Below are positions 55,010-64,000 of a DNA stretch of 64,000 nt, piece after piece. The position numbers and the translations under genes are program-made. Origin of the DNA: Comamonas sp. SCN 67-35 (lineage in GTDB: Bacteria; Pseudomonadota; Gammaproteobacteria; Burkholderiales; Burkholderiaceae_C). The stretch's first letter is position 1. The number at the start of each line of letters is the position of its first letter. Where the stretch lies: positions 53,549 through 117,548 of the forward strand of contig MEFV01000009.1 in the NCBI GenBank assembly GCA_001725255.1, read 5' to 3'. The notes under the pieces are model-generated. The model ran no database searches. It was not told where the DNA came from and was given only the letters and a program-made list of their open reading frames with translations.

Positions 55010-55444
55010 CTACTTGCGCCAGCAGTCGGTGGAGACCGTGCCGCTGGCCAGGTTGTCGTTGTCTTGAACGCCGGTGTTGCTCAGGGTGAAGTCGCCGCAG
55101 CGGTCGTTGGCCTGGCCCGTGCCGGGCTTGCGTGTGGCGATCAGGGTGTAAGCCGCGTTGGTGTTCCCACTTTTGAAGCTAATAGCATAGCGTTTGGACG
55201 TGTCCGCAGACCATGTGAGTGTCGTCGGTAACGTCGTTGGATAAACCCCGGTCGCCGTGGCTGCACGCTCTAACCATTGTTGAGCTTGCAACAGGCCCGT
55301 CCGTGCATCGGCCCGCTGGCCACGCCGGATGTATTCAGCGTAGCTTGGGTAAGCGATGGCAGAGAGAATTCCGACCACTGCCACCACGATCATCAGCTCG
55401 ATCAACGTGAAGCCGCGGTGGGTTCTGTGCGTATATGGGGGCAT
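55010..55444 (-). CDS. Type IV pilin PilE-like minor pilin
   Basis: A 144-residue prepilin. Leader [11 protein letters not shown], cleavage after Gly, then [20 protein letters not shown] (Phe+1, Glu+5). The conserved [21 protein letters not shown] segment and two cysteines near the end (NDRCGDF ... STDCWRK), which likely form the D-region disulfide, follow. The ATG at 55444 follows AAAGGT. It is the last gene of the minor pilin cluster, right after pilY1, a common order. It could be a minor rather than the major pilin. Confidence 0.9.
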   Translation of the reverse strand: MPPYTHRTHRGFTLIELMIVVAVVGILSAIAYPSYAEYIRRGQRADARTGLLQAQQWLERAATATGVYPTTLPTTLTWSADTSKRYAISFKSGNTNAAYTLIATRKPGTGQANDRCGDFTLSNTGVQDNDNLASGTVSTDCWRK

Positions 55445-55457
55445 GTTGCTTGACCTT

Positions 55458-58400
55458 TCACTTGGTTTGGCGCCAACTGGGGCGCAACGATTGTTCAGGC
55501 ATACGGGCAAGCATCTCCTTGTTGTTCTTGGAATCAATATCCATGACAGTATTTCGTTGCGTGATCATGGTATGTGAGCCCTTGGAAACCTGTACCCGGG
55601 AAACATTGACGTCTGCTGCGTTGTAGAGGCCGTCTCCATTCTTGTCCACCAGCTGTACCGTGGGACGCTTGCCGTCCATGATGTTGATCAGGGTTCGAAA
55701 TTGGCGCTCGCCATCCACGGAGGTGGATTGGCAGCTTTCAACGTTTGGATCTACATCCGAGCCCTTCGCGGGCACCTGTGAATACACCGTCAGGATGTTG
55801 CTCCCATCAAAGAACTCGATGGGTTTGAGCAGCCGCTCACCGATGGCAGGGAAGTCCAGATACCAACCATTGAAATTGGCCCAGGTGCCTTTGTTGAGGT
55901 CGTTGGTAACGTTGGAGACGTCTACGGTACCAAAAGCGCCACCGCTCAATTCGGTGATGGTCTGCGCGGCGAGTTTTGCAGTGGTCACGCCTGTGCCAAG
56001 GGCCTTGGGCACAGGGACGCAATCGGCGGCTGGAACTGGTGAACAAGTACCAGCCCCCGGGTGTACTGCGAGGCGATCGCCTAAGGTTGTACTGACAATC
56101 TGGTAGTGCGTGTTATCCAGCACTGAGTAGAGCGTTTGCACTTGGATGTTGTTTTGATCATTTTGCGCAGCATTTCGGCCTGTCCCAAAAGCGACCATCA
56201 TCCCGCCGACCGAGACCGTCTTGGCCGTGCTTCCGCTGCCGACAGTCATGGTACGGTCGTTGGGGCGTACAGTGGGCGCCGCCGTAATGGGTTGGACATT
56301 GAGGCGCGAGGATGAGCCCAGTGTTGCCGGGCCTCTTGCGGTGAACAATGGCTGACCGCTGAATGCGACCCCCCAGTTCGTGTCGCTGACGTTGGTGAGA
56401 TCAAACTTCCACATGTTTCCCAGGTTGTCACCTGCGTAAACCACGTCAGCACGGCCGTCACCATTGAGGTCGACGATACGTGGTGCCGACAGGCCGTTGT
56501 CGTTAGCGTTGCCTGTACCTGCGGCGTCCGAGGTGGCTGGAATGCGGAGCAACTCCCGATCTCCGTCCAGGTATTGAATCAACAGCACGGGGCGCTGATT
56601 GGTACTGTTGTAACCGTTGCCCAAAACTGCTGCCCAGCGATTGTTGTTCAGACGCGTGATCTGGGTAGTGCGCATGGGATTGGACTGGTCCAGCACGGGC
56701 TGGGCAGTGATATTCCCAATATCCTTGTCTTCATCCACGGTCTTGAGACAAGTGGTCTTTTCGCTGCCAGTCATGGCTGCGCAATCGGGTGCAGCTTCGC
56801 TGGAGCCGCGGCTGCGGTCCAGCTTGACCAGCTGTTGTGCATTGCTTTCGGTGAAGCTGGTGCTGCCGCTGGGGGTGGGATTGGTGACGTCCAGCACGAA
56901 GTAGCCCTTGCCGCCCGCGCCCAAGGTACCAACAAGCAAGGTGCGCCAGTCCACGGTATCGGTTGCGGTATCAAGAGCATCGGGCGTGGCGCGTATGCCC
57001 ACGTCGCCAGTCATCGGCGAGCCATCGACGAAGAAACGATGGCCCCCGTTGTAAGCAGGATCTGTCAGAAGGGGCAAACTGGCGATCACACCCCTTGGGA
57101 CGTACGCAATCTTTTCGGTGCCGTCAGCCACTGCAAAGCCGTGCAACATGCCATCATTGCCGCCCACGTAGATCATGGCGGGGCGTGTGGCGTTCGCGCT
57201 TGTGAAGTGCGCGTAGCCCGTCAGAGGGTAGTTGCTCGCTGGAGTGCCGGTGTACCACACGACCGAATTGATGATGTCGCCCTGACGGCTCTTGCGTTGA
57301 CGGAAAGGCTTGGCGGTGGTGTAGCCGGAGGGATCGATACCCTCCAGGCTGCGATCGCCGCGAATGTAGTTGAGCCTGTTCTCGCCATTGGTGGCTACCG
57401 TGACCCCAGTGGCCGTCGGCTCCAGGCCCAGCGATGCCTTTTGAGCAGTGCTCAGGTTTGTTTCGTCGCTGGCCCATTTGAAAGGTACACCGCCTTGATA
57501 CGTGGTGGTATCCCATTTGTCGCTCCAGCTGAAGACCAGTCTGGTGTTGACATTGAAAGAAGGGTCATCCAGTAGGTCGGCAGTGGATTTTCCACCCCAG
57601 CCCGGGTCTGGTACGGTTGTCCCATCTTTTTGTACAGTTTCAGCGGTGACGTATCCCTTCCAGGCATTCTTGGGCTCATAGGCGCCCGTGTACTTGCCCA
57701 CTTCATTGACCATGTTGTTCGAGCCGCTGGTGGCTGTCGAGGTCAGGTCGGGCTCAGTGCTGGTGTTGATCGTGCCGATGATTTCCCGGAAGGCTTTTTC
57801 AAGATCCGCGCCAGTCATTACAGCATAAAAGCGGCCACGGCCATTGAGAGCGGCGTGCCAGAGGTCGAGCGCACGGACATTTTCGCCGATGCCCATGTCG
57901 GGCCATTTCTTGTTGCCTGTCACAAGATCGAGAAAACTGTTGTCATATCCGAATGGAACCTGTTGGCTTGCTCCCACGATACTTGGGGCTCCGGGCCATG
58001 TGGTCGCGTCGTTACTGATGCCAATAGTGAACGTCACCATGTGTGGCCAAGTTGCTGGATCGTAACGAGGGTTCCAGTATCGATTGAGAATAGCGTCATT
58101 GCCAGCAAGGTCTTTACCGAAATTTTCAGTGGCTGGGGCCTGCCGATAATCTGCATTGGGCTGTGGAGAGCCAGTCAAGCCTGAAGATTGCAGTTGGGTA
58201 CTCCAACTGTAAAATGCCCAGTCGGCCAGCGTGTTGGAATAGCTGTCGCTGTAGAGCTGGTTGTTTGGCCGAGTTGCAGCGCTTGTACTGCCATAAACCG
58301 TTCCATCTGGCAGAATCACGTCCTTAGTATTGTCATCTTTAGAACCACCAGAGACGGACCCGTTCCAGCGGCCATCTGTGAACATGATATGGTAGTTGCG

Positions 58401-59009
58401 CCGACAGCCAAGGTAAGGCGCGCCAGTCGTGCCTGGAATAGCTGCCCAAGGGCTGTTGATGCCAAGAGGTCGGCGCATGTAACCATCCGCTTGGCTGAAC
58501 ATCAAATGGCTAGGCGTACCATTGCTAGCTTTGAGATTTTTAACAAAATTGAGAAAATCTGTGCGATGGGTCCCTTGCAGGACTTGCATTGAATTTTGAT
58601 TCAACGACGTGCTGTCGACGCTCTTTGCATTTGGTGAACCTCCGTTGTTCCACAGTGCCTGCCAGGCAATACGAATCTTTTTGTCTGGCAACAAGGAAGT
58701 ATCGGTAAATGTCTGATTAAGCGCATACTTGAGCACATTGATGCGTTTTGCTCGAGTATCCCAAGATCCATCCGGATTTGGCGCAACAATGGACGTCGAG
58801 CCAGTAGTGGTGTTCGTGATTTGCCAATCCATACTCCCGGAGTCATCAATCGAAATGATGACGTTGGGTGCAACGTAGGGCTCCGTAGAGCCGGGTGGCG
58901 CCTGCACCAGATCAATGGCCCACACGCCATGTGGTGCCAGCGCAGCAATTGTGGATAATGCAAGCAGATTCCTGCGGAAACAAGAGATAGCTGAAATTCT
59001 GCGGGGCAT
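55458..59009 (-). CDS. pilY1: Type IV pilus tip adhesin/biogenesis factor PilY1
   Basis: A 1183-residue secreted protein. Signal peptide residues 1-31 ([19 protein letters not shown]). A von Willebrand A-like MIDAS motif (DDSGSMD, Asp55-Ser57-Ser59) follows close to the N-terminus. The C-terminal half is the PilC/PilY1 beta-propeller, with calcium-loop motifs DLNGDGRAD (starting Asp847) and DKNGDGLYN (starting Asp1122). It helps pilus extension and adhesion. ATG 59009 follows AGGAG. Length is typical. Confidence 0.93.
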   Translation of the reverse strand: MPRRISAISCFRRNLLALSTIAALAPHGVWAIDLVQAPPGSTEPYVAPNVIISIDDSGSMDWQITNTTTGSTSIVAPNPDGSWDTRAKRINVLKYALNQTFTDTSLLPDKKIRIAWQALWNNGGSPNAKSVDSTSLNQNSMQVLQGTHRTDFLNFVKNLKASNGTPSHLMFSQADGYMRRPLGINSPWAAIPGTTGAPYLGCRRNYHIMFTDGRWNGSVSGGSKDDNTKDVILPDGTVYGSTSAATRPNNQLYSDSYSNTLADWAFYSWSTQLQSSGLTGSPQPNADYRQAPATENFGKDLAGNDAILNRYWNPRYDPATWPHMVTFTIGISNDATTWPGAPSIVGASQQVPFGYDNSFLDLVTGNKKWPDMGIGENVRALDLWHAALNGRGRFYAVMTGADLEKAFREIIGTINTSTEPDLTSTATSGSNNMVNEVGKYTGAYEPKNAWKGYVTAETVQKDGTTVPDPGWGGKSTADLLDDPSFNVNTRLVFSWSDKWDTTTYQGGVPFKWASDETNLSTAQKASLGLEPTATGVTVATNGENRLNYIRGDRSLEGIDPSGYTTAKPFRQRKSRQGDIINSVVWYTGTPASNYPLTGYAHFTSANATRPAMIYVGGNDGMLHGFAVADGTEKIAYVPRGVIASLPLLTDPAYNGGHRFFVDGSPMTGDVGIRATPDALDTATDTVDWRTLLVGTLGAGGKGYFVLDVTNPTPSGSTSFTESNAQQLVKLDRSRGSSEAAPDCAAMTGSEKTTCLKTVDEDKDIGNITAQPVLDQSNPMRTTQITRLNNNRWAAVLGNGYNSTNQRPVLLIQYLDGDRELLRIPATSDAAGTGNANDNGLSAPRIVDLNGDGRADVVYAGDNLGNMWKFDLTNVSDTNWGVAFSGQPLFTARGPATLGSSSRLNVQPITAAPTVRPNDRTMTVGSGSTAKTVSVGGMMVAFGTGRNAAQNDQNNIQVQTLYSVLDNTHYQIVSTTLGDRLAVHPGAGTCSPVPAADCVPVPKALGTGVTTAKLAAQTITELSGGAFGTVDVSNVTNDLNKGTWANFNGWYLDFPAIGERLLKPIEFFDGSNILTVYSQVPAKGSDVDPNVESCQSTSVDGERQFRTLINIMDGKRPTVQLVDKNGDGLYNAADVNVSRVQVSKGSHTMITQRNTVMDIDSKNNKEMLARMPEQSLRPSWRQTK

Positions 59010-59096
59010 GACGTGCTCCTGTGTATACCTATGGTTCGAGGCAAATACAAATTTATGAATTCATGCAGGAAGTGCTTGAAGTCATTTTTTGAATAA

Positions 59097-59855
59097 TCAA
59101 TCTTTTAATTTTTGGCGTGCGTAGGTCTGCTGCAAAACAACCAGCGTGTTTGGTTTGCGGCCGAAAGCCAAAGAGGTAATGCGATACACTATATTTGGAG
59201 TCAGATTGAGAGATAATAAATTATTAGGTCCGCCAATGATCAGGCCAGAATTCTTGCTGCTATCGTCATACGGAAGCACTTCTATCCAATACCAGCCACC
59301 TCTATTGTCGGCGCTGGTGTCCGCCAAAATTGGGTTGGCCGGGCTGGTAGTCGTACCTACTGCTGCACCTGTGTATTGCCCGTAACGCGCCCCAACTCCA
59401 GCGGTTGCCATCTGGGCCAATGTCGGACCTTTGGTTGCATCCGTGTTGTTCCAAAAATCAACCTTACCACTGCGTTTGGCACACAAGCCGTTACGGCATT
59501 GGGTCGTTTGGCCACCGAGTGTGATCAGCAGAAGACCTACATCTTTTGATTCAACGGGGAATTTATCCGCCGTGCCGGTACGGCATATATCACCGCTGCC
59601 GGCGCATATACTACCATCGGCTTTCTCTCCCCGGATATCCAGTTCTGCGTCCTGCAGCAGTGCTTGCGCTGCTTCAAAGGCGCGCTGGTAATCAGCGTCG
59701 TTGCCCACTACCAGTTCATTGAATAGCGAAGTACGCGAGGCCCACAACGCCAGCAGCATCGACAGCATGACAAATACAATGACGACGAACAGTGCTACGC
59801 CGCTTTGGCGAAGGGTATTGGTGTTTGGCGAGTGGTATGGCATGGTTTTATTCAT
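59097..59855 (-). CDS. pilX: Minor pilin PilX-like
   Basis: A 252-residue protein with prepilin-type N-terminus SGVALFVVIVFVMLSMLLAL, lacking the Glu+5, as is usual for PilX. The body has scattered cysteine pairs (SICAGSGDICR, CRNGLCAKR). It overlaps the pilW stop by one base. PilX, with PilV/W/Y1 and FimT/U, forms the initiation tip complex of the pilus. AT-richer than surrounding housekeeping genes. Confidence 0.86.
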   Translation of the reverse strand: MNKTMPYHSPNTNTLRQSGVALFVVIVFVMLSMLLALWASRTSLFNELVVGNDADYQRAFEAAQALLQDAELDIRGEKADGSICAGSGDICRTGTADKFPVESKDVGLLLITLGGQTTQCRNGLCAKRSGKVDFWNNTDATKGPTLAQMATAGVGARYGQYTGAAVGTTTSPANPILADTSADNRGGWYWIEVLPYDDSSKNSGLIIGGPNNLLSLNLTPNIVYRITSLAFGRKPNTLVVLQQTYARQKLKD

Positions 59856-60721
59856 CAGAGCACAGTGCCGATTAGCCCTTGGCTGCGCAGTTGGAATACA
59901 CTGCGAAAGGCTATGTGCATACGTCGTGCGCGCGCGCCTGTGAGAGTGGTCATATCCACCGAATTGCCGTTACAGCCGATGTAGCTGCTGCCCGTTGGCA
60001 TGTCGGTAGGTTCATTGCCATAGAGTACCAGGCAAACTTGCACAGCTTGGACCTTGCTCCAGTCAGTACCAACGGTAGCAGCAGTCACGTACTGGATTTT
60101 GGAATTTCCAGGCGTAGTGTTGTCTTGTAGCAGGTAGCGGACTTGAAAATCGGCCACATTCTGAACTATGGGCTGCGGCGCTGCGGCAGTATCATTTCCT
60201 CCGCAACGCAGCGCGGCGCCATCCAGCGTAAATATGCTTTCGACACGAAGGTCGCTACTTGCATTTGCTGGTCCGCCAGCGCAATTGCGTGCTAATGCCT
60301 GGTCGGTGGAATCGGTGTAGACGGGCTCCTTGTAACGCCGATATCCAACGGTCAGTGTCGAATCAGTCCCACTCAGGGTGTCGATTGCCGGGTTGAATGC
60401 GAGTGCCGATCCTCCCGAGGCAGGTGTGGATGCCTCGAAGGCGACTGGTGCTGTCAACACGTTCTCTGATGCTGCATTTGTAGGATTAGGATTCAAGTAC
60501 AACGAACCGGCCTGCCGCAGCTGGTTGCCAATCACCCGCATGGCGTAACCAGCCTGCTGCTGAATTGCGCTCGCATCGCTCACGGTGCCGGAAATGCTCC
60601 TGGAGACCATGAGCGCACCCATAGCGGCAGCCACAACAAGCAGGCCGATGGAGATACCGACCATCATTTCAATCAATGTCACGCCGAGCTGGGTTTTTTG
60701 CTGCTGCAGTATTTGTGACAT
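59855..60721 (-). CDS. pilW: Minor pilin PilW-like
   Basis: A 288-residue prepilin. Leader MSQILQQQKTQLG, then VTLIEMMVGISIGLLVVAAA (Glu+5). The mature body (DNTTPGNSKIQYVTAATVGT and AVQVCLVLYGNEPTDM) fits the PilW family. The start at 60721 gives a 13-residue leader; an upstream ATG at 60781 would add 20 residues. Its stop meets the pilX ATG. Confidence 0.87.
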   Translation of the reverse strand: MSQILQQQKTQLGVTLIEMMVGISIGLLVVAAAMGALMVSRSISGTVSDASAIQQQAGYAMRVIGNQLRQAGSLYLNPNPTNAASENVLTAPVAFEASTPASGGSALAFNPAIDTLSGTDSTLTVGYRRYKEPVYTDSTDQALARNCAGGPANASSDLRVESIFTLDGAALRCGGNDTAAAPQPIVQNVADFQVRYLLQDNTTPGNSKIQYVTAATVGTDWSKVQAVQVCLVLYGNEPTDMPTGSSYIGCNGNSVDMTTLTGARARRMHIAFRSVFQLRSQGLIGTVL

Positions 60722-60783
60722 ATTAGCTTTCTTGATGGAAATCGCCGATGCAGGGTTGATTACATGGGATCTTGCGTACATGG

Positions 60784-61437
60784 TCAGGACCCTGGACAGA
60801 AATATTGGAAACTGCCACCCCCACCAGCATACGGTGCGCAACGTGCAGCAATGGGAAGGTATTGCAATTGGCAAGTGCGTCCAACAGGGCAGGCTGCGGC
60901 ACTGCCTGCACCGCTACTGAGCGTGCCATCATTCGCACGAACTTTCGTAGCATCAATATCATCTTTATACCCTGCACTCGTATCTCGCTCGTTTTCCCGC
61001 CAGCTGATCATGACACCGAGTTGCCTCCGATTGGTGTCATCGGTTTCAGCGGATGCGTCGAAAATATCTGCCTGACCTAATGGCAATGTATTGCTGACGG
61101 CCGTTTTCCAGGTGCTCAGATCGTAATTTGCCAACTCAGATCGTGTGCACTGGGTACTGCTGCAGTCCTTGATGGCTGCCGGTGTGTCCGTAAATGCAGA
61201 AACATAGGCGGCGGGGTCTGCCATAGCATTGGGATTGACCCGCATACGCTCACCCAGGTCTTCAATGAGTCGGATTGCTTGTGCGCGGCGGACGGTGGTT
61301 GTGGTATCAGTCAGTGTACGCATTTGAACGCCCACGACGCCTAACACACCTAATGCAGCAACAACCAACGCGATCAGAGATTCGATCAGTGTGATACCTC
61401 TTTGCCGGCCATGGGGCCGATTTAGCCGCTTGTGCAT
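60784..61437 (-). CDS. pilV: Minor pilin PilV-like
   Basis: A 217-residue prepilin. Leader ends HGRQRG, then ITLIESLIALVVAALGVLGV (Glu+5). The body carries RRAQAIRLIEDLGERMRVNP, typical of PilV. Several cysteines near the C-terminus. The start at 61437 lies 16 bases inside the upstream fimT gene. Confidence 0.88.
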   Translation of the reverse strand: MHKRLNRPHGRQRGITLIESLIALVVAALGVLGVVGVQMRTLTDTTTTVRRAQAIRLIEDLGERMRVNPNAMADPAAYVSAFTDTPAAIKDCSSTQCTRSELANYDLSTWKTAVSNTLPLGQADIFDASAETDDTNRRQLGVMISWRENERDTSAGYKDDIDATKVRANDGTLSSGAGSAAACPVGRTCQLQYLPIAARCAPYAGGGGSFQYFCPGS

Positions 61438-62015
61438 GGAATATCCTCAGGTGGAATGATGCGAGTACGTCCTGCAGCGCTCATACACAGGCCGCGTGCG
61501 CCAGGATGAGTGGTACTTTTGCCGGACGGAACAAGACTGAATCCGAGCCAGGCGCCGTCAACCAAACCCCAACGATTGAATTTAATAGTATCAGCACCTC
61601 CGGTACGCGAGACCTGTACACCTTGTGGGGAATTGATAATTTTCAGCACGGGCTCAGTAGCAGCACATTTGCCATTGCCATTGCTATCTTCACAAATGAA
61701 CCAGCCACAATCCCAATCAGTCTTGTCTTCTGCGGTGGTGCAACCATTGGTATTATTTTCTACTTTCTGGATAACAATTTTACCGCCACGTCTGATGGCT
61801 TCGGAGCGAGCGTAATAAAGAGTTGATTGAAGATTTTCGACAGTTTGGCGAACATGCCATGTATCGATAATGGTCGTAAAACTTGGTAATGCCAGTGCAG
61901 TCAGAACGGCAAGTACTGCAGTGGTCACGACCAATTCAATAGAAGTGAAGCCCACCATGCCCAGAAGGTAGCGTTTTGATTTGCACCGGGAATAATGAAT
62001 TCTATGGAATTCCAT
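61422..62015 (-). CDS. fimT: FimT/GspH-type minor pilin (copy B)
   Basis: A 197-residue prepilin. VG|FTSIELVVTTAVLAVLTALA is the prepilin segment (Phe+1, Glu+5), followed by LPSFTTIIDTWHVRQTVENL and LYYARSEAIRRGGKIVIQKV, the GspH block. Four cysteines near CGWFICEDSNGNGKC suggest disulfides. It overlaps pilV by 16 bp. Paralogue of the gene immediately upstream. Confidence 0.87.
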   Translation of the reverse strand: MEFHRIHYSRCKSKRYLLGMVGFTSIELVVTTAVLAVLTALALPSFTTIIDTWHVRQTVENLQSTLYYARSEAIRRGGKIVIQKVENNTNGCTTAEDKTDWDCGWFICEDSNGNGKCAATEPVLKIINSPQGVQVSRTGGADTIKFNRWGLVDGAWLGFSLVPSGKSTTHPGARGLCMSAAGRTRIIPPEDIPCTSG

Positions 62016-62025
62016 AATGCTCTCT

Positions 62026-62541
62026 TTATGAGCAATTGGTTATACCATTCTCTCTTTTAATTAATCCGCCCGAATTGATGCAGAGCGTACTCCCGTTGCT
62101 CGCACTGCCGTTCAGTGGTGATATCTGAATGTGAAACTGAGCAAGGCCGTTGCTGATGAGTATGCCCCAGCGGTTTGAGGTAATAACCCCATCGCCACCC
62201 ACAGAAATCACGGAGACCCTGGCTGGGGCCATGGCAATTTTTATTGGATCGGTAACGCCATCGGACTTTACCGTCCAGCCAGTTGCCCAATCACCGCCAT
62301 TTGCTTCAACCGTCACTCCACCGCTTCGCTTTATTGCTTCGGAGCGCGCGAAATAAAGGGTGCCCAGCATGTCTTCGGCAGCTTGCCGAGTACGGTATCG
62401 CTCAATGATTGAGCCAAAGCTCGGTGCTGCAAGCGCCGCAAGTATGGCTAGCACGGCGACGGTGACCATCAGTTCGATGGCCGTGAAGCCACGGACATCG
62501 ACGCCGCTTCCGCGAAAGCAAGGTGAGCCAAAAGTGTGCAT
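62026..62541 (-). CDS. FimT/GspH-type minor pilin (copy A)
   Basis: A 171-residue prepilin with RG|FTAIELMVTVAVLAILAALA (Glu+5). Then PSFGSIIERYRTRQAAEDML and TLYFARSEAIKRSGGVTVEA. It is the first gene of the minus-strand pilin operon. The ATG at 62541 (MHTFGS) is preferred. Related to copy B, so a FimT/FimU-like pair is present. Confidence 0.85.
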   Translation of the reverse strand: MHTFGSPCFRGSGVDVRGFTAIELMVTVAVLAILAALAAPSFGSIIERYRTRQAAEDMLGTLYFARSEAIKRSGGVTVEANGGDWATGWTVKSDGVTDPIKIAMAPARVSVISVGGDGVITSNRWGILISNGLAQFHIQISPLNGSASNGSTLCINSGGLIKRENGITNCS

Positions 62542-62795
62542 GCCGTTCGTTTCCAATGGACCCAACAACCTTCCGCAAGGGTTGTCGTCTGTTCTCGTGC
62601 CCCATGCGGGTTTTCACACGTCGCGTGACACAACTGCTACGGTTTTCACTGACATGCTACAAGTGAGAAACAATCCCCATTGAACCAGGGAGACAAACGG
62701 AAAGATATCAAGGACGAGCGGCATCCCGAACTGGTGCACGGGTGGGCCGCGCTGCACCGGATGCTTCATGGCGGTATGACACAATCCATCTCCCC

Positions 62796-63878
62796 ATGAT
62801 GCGAGAGTCCCTGCGCCACCAACTCGAGCGCCACGCCACCCGCCTCGCCGAACTCGATTTCCTCCTCGCCCAGCCCGACGTGATGGCCGACATGGCCAAG
62901 TTCATGGCGCTGTCGCGTGAGCACACCGAGGTGGCGGCGGTAGCCCAGCGCTGGGCGCGCTGGCAGCAGCGCGAGCGTGATCTGGCCGCCGCGCAAGAGC
63001 TGCTGGCCGACCCCGACATGGCAGAGATGGCGCGCGAAGAAATCGCTGCCTGCGAATCCGAACTGGCCGAGCTGGAGGCCGAACTGCAGCGCCTGCTGCT
63101 GCCCAGGGACCCCGACGATGCGCGCAACGCCTTCATCGAAATCCGCGCGGGCACGGGTGGTGATGAATCCGCGCTGTTCGCCGCCGACCTCGCCCGCATG
63201 TACACGCGCCACGCCGCCAACGCGGGCTGGCGCGTGGAGGTGATGAGCGCGCACGAAAGCGAGCTGGGCGGCTACAAGGAGGTGGTGCTGCGCGTCGAGG
63301 GCGAGCAGGTCTTTGGCCGCCTGCGCTTTGAATCGGGCGGGCACCGCGTGCAGCGCGTGCCGGCCACCGAAACACAGGGGCGCATCCACACCAGCGCCTG
63401 CACCGTCGCCGTCATGCCGGAGCCCGACGAGCGCGAGGCGATCACGCTCAACCCGGCCGAACTGCGCATCGACACCTTTCGCGCCAGCGGCGCGGGCGGG
63501 CAGCATATCAACAAGACCGATTCGGCCGTGCGCGTGGTGCACCTGCCCACCGGCATCGTGGCCGAATGCCAGGACGGGCGCAGCCAGCACGCCAACAAGG
63601 CACAGGCGCTGCGTGTGCTGCAGGCGCGGCTGCAGGAAAAGGAGCGCAGTGAGCGCGCCGCCAGGGAAGCCACCCTCAGGAAAGGCCTGGTGGGCAGTGG
63701 TGACCGTTCCGACCGCATCCGCACCTACAACTTCCCGCAGGGGCGCCTGACGGACCACCGCATCAACCTCACGCTCTACAAGCTGCAGATGGTGATGGAC
63801 GGTGACCTCGGCGAGGTCCTCGATGCGCTGCAGCACGCACACGAGGCGGAACTGCTGGCGCAGCTGGAGGAGGTTTGA
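62796..63878 (+). CDS. prfA: Peptide chain release factor 1
   Basis: A 360-residue class I release factor that reads UAA and UAG. The tripeptide PAT (189-191) in [17 protein letters not shown] marks RF1 rather than RF2. The GGQ motif is at 234-236 in [20 protein letters not shown]. Two adjacent ATGs (62796 and 62799) are possible starts; the frame upstream of 62796 looks non-coding. Its usual neighbour hemA is 7.8 kb upstream. Confidence 0.95.
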   Translation: MMRESLRHQLERHATRLAELDFLLAQPDVMADMAKFMALSREHTEVAAVAQRWARWQQRERDLAAAQELLADPDMAEMAREEIAACESELAELEAELQRLLLPRDPDDARNAFIEIRAGTGGDESALFAADLARMYTRHAANAGWRVEVMSAHESELGGYKEVVLRVEGEQVFGRLRFESGGHRVQRVPATETQGRIHTSACTVAVMPEPDEREAITLNPAELRIDTFRASGAGGQHINKTDSAVRVVHLPTGIVAECQDGRSQHANKAQALRVLQARLQEKERSERAAREATLRKGLVGSGDRSDRIRTYNFPQGRLTDHRINLTLYKLQMVMDGDLGEVLDALQHAHEAELLAQLEEV

Positions 63879-63900
63879 GTTCGCGCCGTGTGGGGCAGCT

Positions 63901-64000
63901 TTGTAGGAGCGGCTTGTATCTTTCAGGTTGTTCGTTAACTCCCCGAGGGGCACCTCGGGGAGGAGCGGGGGAGCATGCCGTGGAGCGGCTTGGGTCAATA
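63901..64000 (+). repeat. REP-like element with a strong hairpin after prfA
   Basis: GGAGCGGCTTG occurs at 63907-63917 and 63983-63993. Between them is a perfect 10-bp stem with a 4-base loop: CTCCCCGAGG, GGCA, CCTCGGGGAG (63940-63963). There is no T-run after the stem, so it is a REP-like structure rather than a good terminator. The window ends here. Confidence 0.55.

Noticed and set aside
54956..62795. Pilus block as a mobile genomic island
   Set aside because: No integrase, transposase, tRNA target or flanking direct repeat is visible, so it is reported as an insertion or rearrangement only.

Overview
The window is a stretch of high-GC proteobacterial chromosome, most likely from the family Comamonadaceae (Betaproteobacteria, Acidovorax-like). 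Three things point there: the gene neighbourhoods (glutamate synthase beside a high-affinity amino-acid-type ABC transporter, FmdB-DUF502-aspS, ubiE-Tim44-ubiJ-ubiB, ugpBAECQ, hemA and prfA), a second 80-residue IF-1-like gene, and a dispersed 50-60 bp repeat family that I associate with this group. Genus and species cannot be set from the sequence alone. I see no phage, integrase, plasmid, CRISPR array or rRNA.

Layout. 1-2.8 kb: the end of dapF, then the nitrogen two-component pair ntrB-ntrC. 2.9-3.8 kb: a degenerate REP-associated (RayT) transposase and three copies of a short repeat. 3.8-10.2 kb: gltB-gltD, glutamate synthase. 10.2-17 kb (minus strand): a branched-chain-type ABC transporter (binding protein, livH, livM, livG, livF) behind an acyl-CoA ligase. 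17.1-20.7 kb (plus): selO-msrB-yciB-bolA, translationally chained, then a parvulin-type PPIase. 20.7-23.3 kb: a DUF1624 membrane protein, tRNA-Pro(TGG), an infA paralogue, psd and a small hypothetical. 23.4-26.9 kb: aceA and panE diverging from a palindrome-rich AT-rich control region, an HxlR-like regulator and an FKBP. 26.9-34.6 kb: a two-subunit acetate-type symporter, ppsA with divergent ppsR, and two pirins. 34.7-39.1 kb: the FmdB-DUF502-aspS operon and another solute:sodium symporter. 39.2-45.4 kb: ubiE-Tim44-ubiJ-ubiB, a DUF971 protein, a HIT protein and serA. 45.6-50.8 kb: ugpB-A-E-C-Q for glycerol-3-phosphate uptake. 50.8-55 kb: a large MscS-type channel, a small membrane protein and hemA. 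55-62.6 kb: an AT-richer minus-strand block of type IV pilus minor pilin genes (fimT-fimT-pilV-pilW-pilX-pilY1-pilE). 62.8-64 kb: prfA.

Much of the content is central nitrogen and carbon metabolism. NtrBC and GltBD handle ammonium assimilation; aceA, ppsA/ppsR and the acetate-type symporter fit growth on acetate and gluconeogenic substrates; the ABC transporter with its acyl-CoA ligase fits uptake and activation of an organic acid; ugp scavenges phosphorylated glycerol.

I found no clearly new multi-gene system. The points most worth checking are: loss of one [3Fe-4S] cysteine in GltB; the pilus block separating hemA from prfA; a RayT protein that has lost both HUH histidines and sits beside tandem repeats; a LivF Walker A with Arg in place of Lys; a repeat family that has entered several reading frames; the palindrome-dense aceA/panE control region; and a terminator-like hairpin lying on the ubiJ start codon.
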